Source: Heliocidaris erythrogramma
Taxonomy: Eukaryota > Echinodermata > Echinoidea > Camarodonta > Echinometridae
Reading direction: 5' to 3'
NCBI GenBank assembly: GCA_025617745.1
Contig: CM046853.1
Span: 50,212,934-50,276,933, forward strand
Length of the DNA: 64,000 bases
The position numbers were made by a program, and so were the translations under genes. The notes beneath the pieces were generated by a model. That model worked only from the letters and a program-made list of their open reading frames with translations. It did not search any database and was not told the DNA's origin. Positions 12,034-23,539 of this stretch are shown piece after piece (the stretch's first letter is position 1; each line of letters begins with the position of its first letter).

Positions 12034-12394
12034 TCGCATCATTTAAGCATTTAACGATTCCTTTTTTTGTATTTCGTTTACTCATATTTTGTGAGCCATA
12101 AGTTTCGCCATATTAGCTTGTGCTCACACTACTCTACATTTTTTATGCTTATTACAGCGGCGGCCTTCCGCTATAGAAACAGAGCCACTTAAGCATTTAC
12201 TTTGTATATTTATTTGAAATTGTTTTGGTGAATATATATAAAACATTAAACCACCAGCAATTAATTTGATTGTGTTAATGTTCATTCATTTCTTGTGAGA
12301 TCAAATTAAGTTTAAATTTAGTGAGGAGGTTGTTGAACACGCATATATATTTTTAGTTTGAATTTTTTGTTAAATACACCATACCATCCCCACA
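11075..12394 (+). repeat. 3' LTR (1320 bp)
   Basis: A direct copy of 5496-6815 with the same length and one visible substitution (T at 12226). It is followed by AGAG at 12395-12398 and then by the resumed LINE frame. Confidence 0.95.
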
Positions 12395-12398
12395 AGAG
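12395..12398. repeat. Target-site duplication AGAG (right)
   Basis: It matches 5492-5495. Joining the LINE at this tetranucleotide keeps the frame WIKR...LIYKDSDMKW open across the insertion point. Confidence 0.85.
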
Positions 12399-13745
12399 AC
12401 TAATTTATAAAGACAGTGATATGAAATGGAAAAAATATTTTGACTATATATTCGAGTCGATTGGAGGAAAATTTATATTTTTATGTGATTATGATATGAA
12501 AAATATTTGAATATTTGGCATGAATTAAGAGAGAACAGAATTATTACTAGTAAGTTAGGAAATCAAATGATTTTTAATAATACTTTGATCCGTTTTGGCC
12601 GGAAAACAATTTTTAATAGAAAACTATTTGAGGCGAATATATATCAAATTAAGCATGTTGTAGATAAAAATGGCCATTTAAGGCCAGTTAGCTATTTCCT
12701 ACAAAAAGGTCTTGATGCCAACGATTTATTCTACAGTAGTAACATTTATTCAGCTTTGCCGGTGTATTTGAAAGAGTAAAGGAAAAAATACGAAAAGATG
12801 AATGATACGATTGATTACTCGGAATTGATGTATAAAGTAAGCGATAAAATAATATCATATGAAGGAGTGACTTCTAAATTATGTTATAAAATCTTTATAG
12901 ATAATATAAATGAAAGCTTTGCATTTAGACACGCGGAAATAACACATTTAAATACCAAGCTTGGAGTTGCAACTTGCTTTTTGACCCCGAGATTATGCAC
13001 TTTAGATGGGAAATTACTTGAATTTCAGTTTAGATTATTACATAGTATCCTATATTGTAATGATAAATTGTATCAATTTGTTTTTTTATCATCTAACTTA
13101 TGTTCTTTCTGTGGAAAGGAAATTGAGGTATACAACCACTTGTTTATGAAGTGTCAATTGGTTAAAAAATTGTGGCAAGAAATTGGGGAACAAATGAAAC
13201 TGATGCACTTAAATACTTTAAAATGGGAGGAAATTTTAGTTGGTTTAGATGGAAAATCAGAAAAACATATGTACATTAACCATTTAATTATACTCATAAA
13301 ATATATGATATACAATGCGAGATCAAAAGGAACGCCCCCAACAAAGAAAGAAATCTATAATGCACTTTTAGAAAGTAAAGATAATGAACGGAAAAAAGCA
13401 ATAGCTCGAAATAAGTTAAGTCTACATCTAAAAAATGGACTTATTTTGAATGTTGGACGGAAGGAGGACATACAAGATAATATTACAAACGGCTTTAAAA
13501 AGAATATTCATTGTTACAATTGCCCTATATACTTTAATTCGTCACCTATGATTTTAATCTATACCTTGTTCAGTTAATTGTACTATGGTTTATTTATGAA
13601 GTCAATGGCATGCTATGGAATTATATTATATGTATTGTCTATTGCCACGCTGAATTATATGTGTAATCAATGTTTAATTTGTAATATTCATTTTGAAAAT
13701 CTGAATTAAGGAATAAAAAAAAATTATGAAAAAAAAGTTATTGTA
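12399..13745 (+). pseudogene. Tx1/L1-type LINE, C-terminal part (3' half of split copy)
   Basis: The LINE frame continues from the TSD, hits a stop near 12510, and is open again at 12507-12779 and, after a frameshift, at 12798-13577. The last piece carries a C-terminal zinc-finger-like pattern LCSFCGKEIEVYNHLFMKC at about residues 101-119, as in Tx1/L1-group ORF2 proteins. An AT-rich 3' UTR ends in an A-rich GGAATAAA stretch at about 13712-13745. The stop codons and frameshift show it was already inactive, or has decayed since. Confidence 0.8.
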
Positions 13746-13990
13746 ACAATTATTCATTTTTACAATTCATTGTTACAATTGCCCTATATACTTTAATTCG
13801 TCACCTATGATTTTAATCTATACCTTGTTCAGTTAATTGTACTATGGTTATTTATGAATGGCATGCTATGGAATTGTATTATGTATTGTCTATTGCCATG
13901 TTGAATTATACTGTGTAATCAATGCTTAAATTGTAATATTTATTTTGAAATTCTGAATCAAGGAATAAAAAAAATTATGAAAAGAAAAAC
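13507..13990 (+). repeat. Duplicated 3' end of the LINE
   Basis: The segment starting TTCATTGTTACAATTGCC at 13507 recurs at 13766. Both copies run about 220-240 bp through the end of ORF2, the 3' UTR and the AATAAA/A-rich terminus, with scattered substitutions and small indels. The second copy may be a severely 5'-truncated insertion of the same family next to the first, or a tandem duplication. Confidence 0.85.
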
Positions 13991-14260
13991 AAAAGTATGT
14001 ATGTGGGAATGCAGTACTTTTGTCTTTGCTTGTCTGTGTATGTAGTGAATGTGTTGTTTCATATATTGGATTTTAAGAAATTGTGAAATTTATTTTCATT
14101 ACAATTTTTGGGGCCATGATTTATAAGCATCTTGCTTTTTGTGGTCCTAACCATTATTGTTTTAATGTAAATGTTGACTTATTGATATGTATACTTCTTT
14201 TGTAAATATGTTTCCTTTTTATAGTTAAATAAATTGAATTGAATAATAATAATAATAATA
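13991..14260 (+). repeat. Probable 3' UTR/tail of another LINE
   Basis: Non-coding T-rich sequence ending in TAGTTAAATAAATTGAATTG followed by a (TAA)n tail, a form common at the 3' ends of CR1/L2-type LINEs. No coding part is attached, so the family is uncertain. Confidence 0.4.
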
Positions 14261-14271
14261 ATTATAACTGC

Positions 14272-14408
14272 AACTGCGACTTAGGGCGAAATCTTTTATC
14301 TCATTCTTTTGTTACGTTTCGCCCTAACCCACACTCGTTTCGTCCGAACGTTGAGTTTCTATTGTGACGGAATAAACCTATTGTTAGGTTTCGCCTTAAG
14401 TCGCAGTT
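14272..14408. mobile_element. Short MITE with terminal inverted repeats
   Basis: The left end AACTGCGACTTAGGGCGAAA and the complement of the right end (AACTGCGACTTAAGGCGAAA) match at 19 of 20 positions and enclose about 100 bp with internal TTTCGCCCTAA. It is flanked by (TAA)n sequence on both sides, so a target duplication cannot be told. Confidence 0.65.
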
Positions 14409-14410
14409 AG

Positions 14411-14427
14411 GTAAATAATGATAATAG

Positions 14428-14460
<33 letters not shown>

Positions 14461-14520
14461 CAATAAGAAGAATAATAATGAAAGCAATAACAATAATGAT
14501 AATAATAATGTTAATAATGT
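14411..14520. repeat. Degenerate (TAA/ATG)n microsatellite
   Basis: Imperfect runs of AAT and related triplets. The isoleucine-rich open frame across it is a by-product of the repeat. Confidence 0.8.
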
Positions 14521-15000
14521 GCTGTACGTTGTCATATTTTGTCAAGATTAGATTATTGCAACTGCCTTTTAACATCTGTTCCTCAGGTAAAATTGAAGAG
14601 ACTGCAAAGTTTACAGAACTGGGCAGCTCGCATTTTCTTTAGACTAGATCGACGTCATGACCCCAGCCCTCTACTTTAAATCTCTCCATTGGCTCCCCAT
14701 AAAAGAAAGAATTCTCTTCAAGATACTATTGTTCGTTTTTAAAGCCTTCCATGACCATGTATATTAAGGATTGCATAACATTTCATAACCCATCCCGTCC
14801 GAATCTTCGCTCTTCTAGGGACCCATTTCTTCTCACCATCCCCAAAACCCGTAGCAAAGCTGGCGATCGTACATTTAATTACAGTGTAACTGCTTCCAAA
14901 GAATGGAACAATATCCCCTCTTTCATAAAATCAGCTAATTCCACAGACCAATTTAAGAAATTTCTGAAAACATATCTCTTCCCGGAATAGTTAAACCCCT
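14521..15000 (+). pseudogene. L2/CR1-like LINE, C-terminal fragment
   Basis: Pieces in several frames give an RLDYCNCLL...NWAARIFF...LHWLPIKERILFKILL pattern at about 14545-14740 and, at 14751-14990, a C-terminal stretch with VTASKEWNNIPSFIKSA ending LKTYLFPE. This is the end of the ORF2 of an L2/CR1-group element, with frameshifts. A related C-terminal fragment lies at 62040-62275. Confidence 0.75.
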
Positions 15001-15176
15001 TCCATTTCTTTCAAACTTTATGTTTAATAAGTTAATTTTTATTCAATGTTATGCATGATTAATTTTGTTTTAATGTTATACTGTATGTATTATTAATTCT
15101 ATTAATGTTATATTAAGTATTATTGACTTGTAAACGCTGTGATATAGTTGTACTACGGAGAGCGTACCAAGTGCTA

Positions 15177-15188
15177 GTTATTATTATT

Positions 15189-15229
<41 letters not shown>

Positions 15230-15317
15230 CAACAATAACAACAATGATAATAATAACAACAATAATAATAACAATAACAACAATAACAATAATAATATTA
15301 ATAATAATAACAATAAC

Positions 15318-15355
<38 letters not shown>

Positions 15356-15403
15356 TGATGATGATAATAATAATAAGTATAATAATGATGATGATGATAG
15401 CTA
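15177..15403. repeat. Long (ATT/AAT)n microsatellite
   Basis: About 225 bp of AAT triplets with AAC, ATG and ATGATG variants. The poly-Asn, poly-Ile and poly-Leu open frames in all directions are artefacts of it. Confidence 0.95.
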
Positions 15404-15724
15404 ATATTACAACAAGGAAATTATTTGAAAACAGCAATTCTTTAAACGTCATGTACGTTGAACATATGTTTTATTGCTTGCATAAATAAAACGTAAAATG
15501 ACTATGAATATGTAATGATTGATAAAAAGAATACAAATTAACATTCCTGTATCACCTCTCAGCTTATCATTATCAATCAGGTGTAACGCGATGAATCCCA
15601 TCTCTATAACAACGTCCTTGTATCTCGTATGTATCGTGGTGTATCAATCAGTTTCGCTTCACCGCATTACTTTGTCCTTTTCTCTCATAAACTATTGTAC
15701 GCCATATCGATTTCGTTCTTTCAG

Positions 15725-15830
15725 GGACGAGCTACGTGTAAAGATAGACCCCAATGTGATAATGAATGCAGACTCTCCAACCCGCAGCGTGTTCGCCGCC
15801 TTGTGCATTGGCGTGTCATACACAGCGTAG
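15725..15830 (+). other. Possible orphan 3' coding exon
   Basis: A good acceptor context (TTTCGTTCTTTCAG) is followed by a frame starting DELRVKIDPNVIMN and ending in TAG at 15828-15830. The same bases are also open on the opposite strand and in another plus frame, and base composition does not decide. I recognise no family and see no partner exons upstream. It could be a decayed or chance frame. Confidence 0.2.
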
Positions 15831-16106
15831 GGCGTCTGGTCACCCTGGTTACGCGGATGTCCCGTATGTTTAGACCGGTATTCGGTCGTCTGCTTAGCTG
15901 AGTCCCGTAGATTCCTATGTATTTCCCACAGGTGTTTTTCACTATGGTTTTTCACCGCAACGCCGAGTCACATGTGATTTGTTGATATCGAATGTGCCTT
16001 CATCAGTGTGTAGTGAACTAGGTTTATCGATGTAACCATATCGATGTATCGCGTCTGAGAGCATGAAACATAATCCATCGTCTGCTCGAAGTACAGGTTT
16101 GGAAAT

Positions 16107-16297
16107 AACACGTTCAAAGGTGAAAACGTCTAGAATCCAGAGGATTTATATATTCTTTATTGGGGATTAATCAGACCTTCCTCAGTATTCAACGCACCGG
16201 GAAGAAACATAATTAATTTGTCACCTGAATGAATGATATTCTGCTGGTGCCGTGTGGATTATCAAACACTTGGATACACTGTCCCCTCAGTTCATCA
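16107..16297 (-). repeat. Inverted twin of 3951-4141
   Basis: 191 bp, reverse complement of 3951-4141 with one visible mismatch. On the minus strand it contains the last 28 codons and stop of the frame at 16213-16440, then an AATAAA (16156-16161 complement). Sequence similarity stops abruptly at both ends. Confidence 0.85.
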
Positions 16298-16440
16298 GTG
16301 AAAGTTATTTGAACATCTGATTCAAGATTGGGAATTCCTCCAACTATTACAAGAAACTTGTGAAAACTTACGTCTGGAGAACAATACTGAACACATACGT
16401 CATAAGGCCGTGACTTTTCTCTCACTTTGTGATATTCATT
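16213..16440 (-). CDS. Unrecognised open frame, possible terminal exon
   Basis: A minus-strand frame of about 75 codons runs from an in-frame TAA near 16443 to its stop at 16213-16215. It contains RPYDVCVQY near the start and VFDNPHGTSRISFIQVTN at the end. An AATAAA follows about 50 bp downstream. The last third is duplicated inside the LINE at 3951-4041 with only a silent difference. I do not recognise a domain. It could be the last exon of an unknown gene on the minus strand, a fragment of a mobile element, or chance. No partner exon was found in the window. Confidence 0.3.
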   Translation of the reverse strand, partial: NEYHKVREKSRPYDVCVQYCSPDVSFHKFLVIVGGIPNLESDVQITFTDELRGQCIQVFDNPHGTSRISFIQVTN

Positions 16441-16628
16441 TTACTTGAATATTGTGTACATAGTCTGGTTCGGGATATAATATATCTCTAGAGCTGCGAC
16501 TATCTGTACAAAAGTATGGAGTGACATACTGAACCCATAAAAATTATCCAATCCTTCGATATCATAATTTTTTATCATTTATAATCTTGAAACTCATCAT
16601 CTAATTGATTGACTGATCAGTAGAGAAA

Positions 16629-16795
16629 ATGACGGCAGCGATTAGCATGACCAACCCCGCCTCTGCGGGTCCGATGGGGGTGGCACATTATTACCGCGAA
16701 CCACAGGGTCTCGATACTCTGTCCAGGAAATTTCAATCTAGTGAACTCTTTACACCCTTCCAAGTTCCTCAGAGATCGACAATATCAGTGAGCAG
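16629..16795 (+). CDS. SPMIP4: SPMIP4 exon 1 (start codon)
   Basis: ATG at 16629-16631 in an AAATGACGG context, 55 codons plus 2 nt, donor AG|GTAAGA. The block YYREPQGLDTLSRKFQSSEL aligns in pattern with the N-terminal region of the mammalian protein. A second ATG lies at codon 7. It is followed by a 10.1-kb intron. Confidence 0.75.
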
Positions 16796-17962
16796 GTAAG
16801 AGATATTTCATTCACGCAGGGCGGATCCAGGATTTGGTAGGGGGTACAATTTCCACATATTCTGACAAAAAAGGGGCACATTTGGGGTTTCTTTTAAATG
16901 AGGAATGCTACATGGTTTTGTAAATGATGTCCTTGTTCTTACATTAGTAAACAAACATTGCTCTCTGCGTTGTACTCTCTGATGTTGTACGCCCCGAAAA
17001 AAAGTCTTCAGTAATTAATGAGTCTATAAATTACAAATCATTTGAAAGTATTAAGGTTGCAGTAACCAAATGTAATGTTAAATCGTTGGTAATTCCACAT
17101 GAAACCCAAACATTTTAAAAGAAACTATATATTTACCCTGAATGTACGTTGTTTTATGCAACAAAATGTCCAATTTACTATTACATACCACCGTCTTTCT
17201 CAGCTCTGTAAGCTGATATGTTAAAACATAAAACGAACAATATCTTTGACGGTTAAATGACAAAATATGTCAACTTCTTTTCTTCGTTGATATTTTGATT
17301 AGGACTCCTACGTAGAGAGTAATATTTGATTATTGATGTAAGGACAAGGACCTCATCAAAGTTATATTAAGTGAGAATTTAACACTTATCCATGCAATAT
17401 AGAATAATCTAAAAGGATGAGTAATTTATTTACCTTGCTTGTGGTATTTGCGAAATGTATCATTATCAAGTTATTGTGAAAAAGGGGTACGGTCAAGATA
17501 TAAAGCGAAGTGATATTCTTCTTTTTTTTTAAACGATACTATGTATTATTTTCGTCGATGTTGATTTGGTGTTCCGATCAAGCTGCTGAAATTATTCAGA
17601 AATTTTTTCAGGTTTAATAATTAAACATGAGTGATAAACATAGAATAGTCTATGATAGTATGATATGGGCATGTATATGTTATTTCATGTATCATGATAT
17701 ATACTTTTAACATTTTGTATGATGTAATTGCGTGCAGTGCATGCAGAGCCCTTTTATTTATAGACTGAAGAGACTACTCTGGTGAAATAAGAGCAAATAA
17801 ATAACTGGATAATTAAATGAAATATGTGTAGTTCACTTGTGAAATATGTGCATGCTAAAAAGAATCATGTGTCAGATGAAAATGAGTTAAGAACCTGCTA
17901 CAATATACTTACAAGACCAAGTTTTAAAAAAGTCAAGGCCACCCAGTTTATATAAGACTGCA

Positions 17963-17997
<35 letters not shown>

Positions 17998-20900
17998 ATG
18001 ATATATGTAAAGATATTTTTGAAGTGTGCTAAAAAGAAGTATTCTTGACGATTTCTTTTAAGAACTTGAAATACACCAAGCCATGACAAAAAATGAGGTC
18101 ACCCTGGTTAAATAAGACTAGATGAAAAAAAAAATGAAATGTGGAAAGTTCTTTTTAATGTGTATAATTATATTTATTTAAAAAAGAAGCACGTCCATGT
18201 AAAGGACGCTGGTCAATTAAGAACTTAAGAAAATACCAGACCATGTACAAGATGTTTGTTGATCTGATACACCTATAACCTCAATTTGACATTTTACCTT
18301 GAGGTTGATCGAAGCATGCGACATGCCCTCAGGCTACCAAGCGCGGGGAACACAAATTTCTTTACATCATGTACAATTAGATATTGATTAGTCACTCGAT
18401 ATACGAATCAAGCCGTGATAAAGCAGATAGCAACGTCTAAAAACTGAAACTATTTCGTCATATCTTCGACTATTTATTCTGCCTAATGATGTTATGCAAA
18501 TGTCAAATTGTGTTTAACCAAAATCATTATTTCTGCATGAATATTGACTCTTTATACATGATTCATTAAGAGAATTTAGAGAGTATTTTATTCACGCTTC
18601 TCGCGATGGATTTAATGACATGTATTTTTGATATACGGTTGAATCGTGGAGGCTGATGTATGGTGTGCGGTTTGTGTTGCTAAGCACCGTAGCGATCTGT
18701 GCATTTATTATACACGTATAGATCAGACGGACTCTCAAGTCTACATTATCTAATTTGATACAGGATATTAACTTTAGAGAAAATGGACATTCTGGAATAA
18801 ATATAAAAATGGGCTAGACAAAAATTAGTGGCTACAGTGACCCTATATATCTTTATAATCCAAATCAGCTTTTTTCTCTTGTCTGCAAAAAATGGACATA
18901 TTTCAGGTGCCGTCAGAAACTTTTATCAATATTCAATTTGTAATAACATACACCGTGTATTGTGTGTCTTTGAAGTCTTCTTTATTTCCTGTTACGATTT
19001 TTAAAAATAAAAAATGTATGATACGAGATGAATTTCCAGCACACGAAAAAAGGATCTTGCACCTGTTTGAAAACTGATACACGCGCCCCGTTGCAGCTGC
19101 ATTTAGAATGCAACTATTACGTTCAATACTGACATCCCGTGCCGTTAGCGTTTCTAATGTTTTTACTTCTGTGAATATCGTGTAAAATGGTACTCTTGCA
19201 TATTGTTTAAAAACAAAACTATATTTGATATTTTGTAAATATACGGATATTCTAATAAAGTTGATGATTTATAACAAAGTGGATATTTTTGCAGATAATG
19301 TGTTTCTAAAAGGACATTTGACGTTGTTTTGGATACATATACGCCTCAAATGGTGTTATTAATGATTTTTTTTTCAACATATTTTATTCCATTATAGCTG
19401 TCTAGCGAGTTGGTATTGTGTGATGTTTATACATGCAGATTTTGGAGCTTGTATTCATGAAAGTATGAAAAGAGTTTGAAATGCGATGACATAAAATGTG
19501 AAGTAGTGAGTATATAGCAAGTGCGTACTCATATTTTGCGATTTGTGTAGGTTTATCTCAAATTAAGCTCATTGCTATAATCATACAGTTCTTTGATGAC
19601 CCCTACCCCCCCCCCCCCCCACGGGAACTCTCAATTTATATCATAGAACTCTTTATTTTTATATTTAGTCATGAAAACGAATAATTCGTATTGGTTTCAT
19701 CCACGTATACGTGGTATATAATGCAATAGGTATGGAAATAATGGACAAAATATTGAATTTAGAGGATTTTTTAATGTTGATGTCTAATTGAAATAGAATT
19801 CTTGTTCCACCTATATCTTCAATAATAGTGTAAAAATGGACTTCTATGCCTCTTTTAGAATTGAGATTAGACATCACTTAATAATCTATCCTGTTGGCCT
19901 CCTGTTTAATGGAATAAGGCTTCATTATCATAAAAGTATGTTTTATCACCAGGCGGTGATTGTAGACAATCAAAATGTTTTATCGATTTTGTTACACTTT
20001 TCTTGGGCTACATATCTAGTTCTGTATTATAGTTAAGAAACATAAATGAACTTTTGTATTTATGTGTTTCTCATAAAAACTGTTCAAAGAAAACACATTG
20101 ATACTTGAAAAGTAAATGAGTTGATGCTTACTTTCGTATTTGTGATGATACAAATAAGTAGATTCAGTCCAGATTATGTAGGTTCAATAGCATCCTGTTT
20201 ATTATCTGTCCATATCTTCAGTTCGTATAACTCTATGGTGTCTCACATCAAACAATGCATATAGAAAATACAATTGGGGTAGCTTACAATCAGATGACGA
20301 TATGATAAAAGTAAATGAGTTGATGCTTACTTTCGTATTTGTGATGAGATTCTTTTTCCAAATTTAAACTGAACAATTATTGGAAAAAGTGGAATTTAGC
20401 TGAAAATAAAAAGAGTAATATTACGTAACAACTTGAAAGCCAACATGAAGCTATATAGTATGGTGCATCTGCATCGCCCCTATGTATCATGTCGGCGTAA
20501 AAAGTAGTGTTTCAAGTTTTTCACCTATTCTTTTTAATTTATCGGTCAAATTTGTTTCCTACAAGTCATCAAAATGTGCGGATAAAATCTTACTCTCCTC
20601 GCCGTAGCTTTTTAGTTCTTGGACAGTGAAATGAAAAGTATTTTTTAAACAATAAGAGACACAGTATTTAGCTAAAGAAAATGTAACCAGTATCATTATC
20701 ATGATTATTAAAGCAATTTAAGAAAAATGAAAAACATTCTTATACAGCCCTCGAAATTTACGTCTCTAAACAATAATTCAGTTCGCAAAATGTTAGATCC
20801 CACTGGCTCATAATAATGTAATGCTAGGAGTCCACTGGGCCGACGCCAGTTGGTGCCAGTTCGCGCCAAAGATTATGTGATTGGCGCGTAGTGGCTCGCT

Positions 20901-23508
20901 GTGGCGCCGAATTAATGTCCGCTCGGCATGTGTCGCCAAGTGGAATAAACGGGGTGCCAAATGGCGTGCGCCAAATACCCGGCTTGCTCCAAAATGTTGC
21001 GCCAGTTTGCGCCATTACACGGCCATTTGATTCCAAAATTCACCCTGTTGGCGCCATTCACGCCAATAGACGGCTACTTTGCGGCACTTGGTGATTAGTT
21101 TGTGCCAAAGGTCGCCAAATTGGTTTGAACTTGCCGCCACTTGGCGCTACTTGCCGACTATATGAAAATCTTGCAAGTTGTGTGAGAAAGTCCTGCGATG
21201 CCGCCCTGCTTTTATAGGCGGCAAGTGGCGCTGAATGGCGGGCAACCAGGTGGCATTTGGCGCGAAGTAGTCACCAATCGGGTGCCGTTTGGCTCGCGCC
21301 ACTGCACATTTGGCGCGCTTTGGCGCGGGCTATCCGCCTCTGTTGGAATTATTTGGCGCGTAGTGGCGCAAACAAGGTGCCACTTGGCGCCATGTGGCGC
21401 GAAATATCATTGGCGCAACTTGGCGCACCATTACATTCTAGTGGATTCCAATAGGCGGATTGTTTGCGCCAAAGGGCGATATGTTCGCACCATTTGGTGC
21501 CACTTGGCGGACACTTGGCGCTGATTGCTCGATGCAAGTGGCGCGACGAAGTTTTCAAACAGTTTGAAATTTTCTTGCTGCCAAATTCAAATTCACTACA
21601 CGCCACTAGGCACCTTATTGGCGACACTAGGCGCCACAGCAAATTGCATTGGCGCAAACTGGCACCAACTGGCGCCGGCCCAGCGGACTCCTAGCATAAG
21701 AGATCGTCTTCTAAGAGCCAGTAGGGTATTAAGACTCAGATTTAATTCCTTCTGGCTCTCAGCACTCAGCAGACGAGATCTTCTCCTCCATTCACAACTG
21801 ACCAACGTGACATTAAATGCAATGTGCGAAATCAGTAAAGGCCCGGTCACACCGCCAGAACTTTGTTGGAGCGTTCCTTGAACGGTAGGGAGAGGGGGCC
21901 GAATTTCGACAACGCTTGTCACCGCGCACAAAATGGGGAAAAAATCGAAAACACGGGCGTTGCCTTAGCGGTGCACCGCTGAAGCCGGCGTTGCTTTAGC
22001 GTTGGTTTAACGGTAGCGAGCGGTAGCGAGCGTTGGTCCCGCTCCGACACCAACGCCAAACCAAAGTTCATCACCGCAAAGGATCGCTGCTTCAACGCCC
22101 GACACCGTTCCAGCAATCCCGTGTCCGCTCGTAAAACGCTTACAACCGCTCCACCAAAGTTTGTGCAACGTTTAATCACCGCCCGGGCAAAGCTGGCGAA
22201 GCAGCGGTGGTCCAGCGTTCAAGATTTCTGCGTTGGCCTAGCGGACCCAAGCGTCCACGAACTTGCGTCTAGCGGTGCCAAACTTTGACTGGGCGTTGTT
22301 GGAGCGGTGGTGAACTTTGCCGGAGCGGAAAATTGCCCGCTCCTCACCGCTCGCAATATTTTGTGCAGCTCAAAACTTTCGGAGCGGTAGGAGGGACCAT
22401 CAGCGGTGGCCGAGCGTATACGGCGTTGCCTTAAAGGGGTACTCCGGCCTAAAAATAATATTAATTAAATGAATAGAGTAAAATTAAACAAGCAAAACAC
22501 TGAAAATTTCATCGAAATCCGATAAAAAATAACGAAGTTATTGAATTTTTAAGTTTTGCATTATTTTGGGAAACAGTTCTATGCATGTCATCATGAATAT
22601 GTAATGAGTGAGCTGATGATGTCACGTCCCCACTTTTCTTTTTTAACTATATTACATGAAATCTTCATTATTTCATTTTTTCATACATGTCTATAAAAAA
22701 TATCTCCCTTGTAACAAAATAAGTTACAGCAATGATAAACTTACACATTAAATAAAGAGTCAGTCCTTTTAGTTCTAGGCTTGGAGCAGAAAATTTGAAT
22801 AATTGCAATTTCATATAATAAAATACAAAAGAAAAAGTGGGGATATGACATCATCAGCTCACTCACTGCATATTCATGATGACGTGCATATCACTGTTTT
22901 ACCAAAATAATGCAAAAATTAAAAATTCCATAACTTCATTATTTTTCATCCGATTTCGATGAAATTTTCAGTGATTTGTTTGTTTAATTTTACTCTATTT
23001 ATTCAATTCATATTAATTTCAGGCCGGAGTACTCCTTTAACGGGGGCCAACTTCTGTTAAACGGTGGTGAACGGTTACGAGCGGTGATGAATTTTTTTCA
23101 TCGCTCCAGGAACGATCCAGCAAAGTTCTGGCGGTGTGACCGAACGAAGTCGATAGGTCCTTTGGTGAACCGGTGAAGCGATTTATAACAAGACGCAAAC
23201 ATCATAAAGATCTATTTACGAAAACTGTTTCTTCTCGATGAAGAATAGGTGTACAGCCAGTCACATGGTAACGAGATAAAAGATGTTGTTTTTCTGATTT
23301 GTGATTGATGTCTTAAAATGCTTGACTGAACATGGGTCCGAGTTTGACACCTCAGGGTGGTCTGTGGTCAGCGTCTCTTAAATGAAACAATACATGATGA
23401 AACGTAGGGGCAGGAAAAAGGCCCCAGCAATTGAGATTATTGAATGGATCTGATTTTCTTAAAGACGTATCTCTCTCACAACAAAGAAAAAACATCAGGG
23501 AAGAAGCA

Positions 23509-23539
<31 letters not shown>

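Larger units (their letters stand above)
5496..12394 (+). mobile_element. Complete Ty3/gypsy LTR retrotransposon (mag-like)
   Basis: A 6899-bp element with, in order: a 5' LTR, a tRNA-Trp primer-binding site, gag, an overlapping pol in the -1 frame (protease, reverse transcriptase, RNase H, integrase), a polypurine tract and a 3' LTR. The protease-RT-RNaseH-integrase order defines Ty3/gypsy. The gag finger with spacing C-X2-H-X9-C-X3-C and the short C-terminal TRSGR tail resemble the mag-like animal lineage. The LTRs start TG and end CA, differ at one position by eye, and are flanked by AGAG. The insertion is therefore very recent, and no internal stop breaks gag or pol. It lies inside an older LINE. 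Removing the element and one AGAG copy leaves the LINE frame open across the site, which confirms the exact borders. Confidence 0.95.

Noticed and set aside
15113-15489. Poly-Asn, poly-Ile and poly-Leu proteins
   Set aside because: Translations of an (ATT)n microsatellite in different frames.
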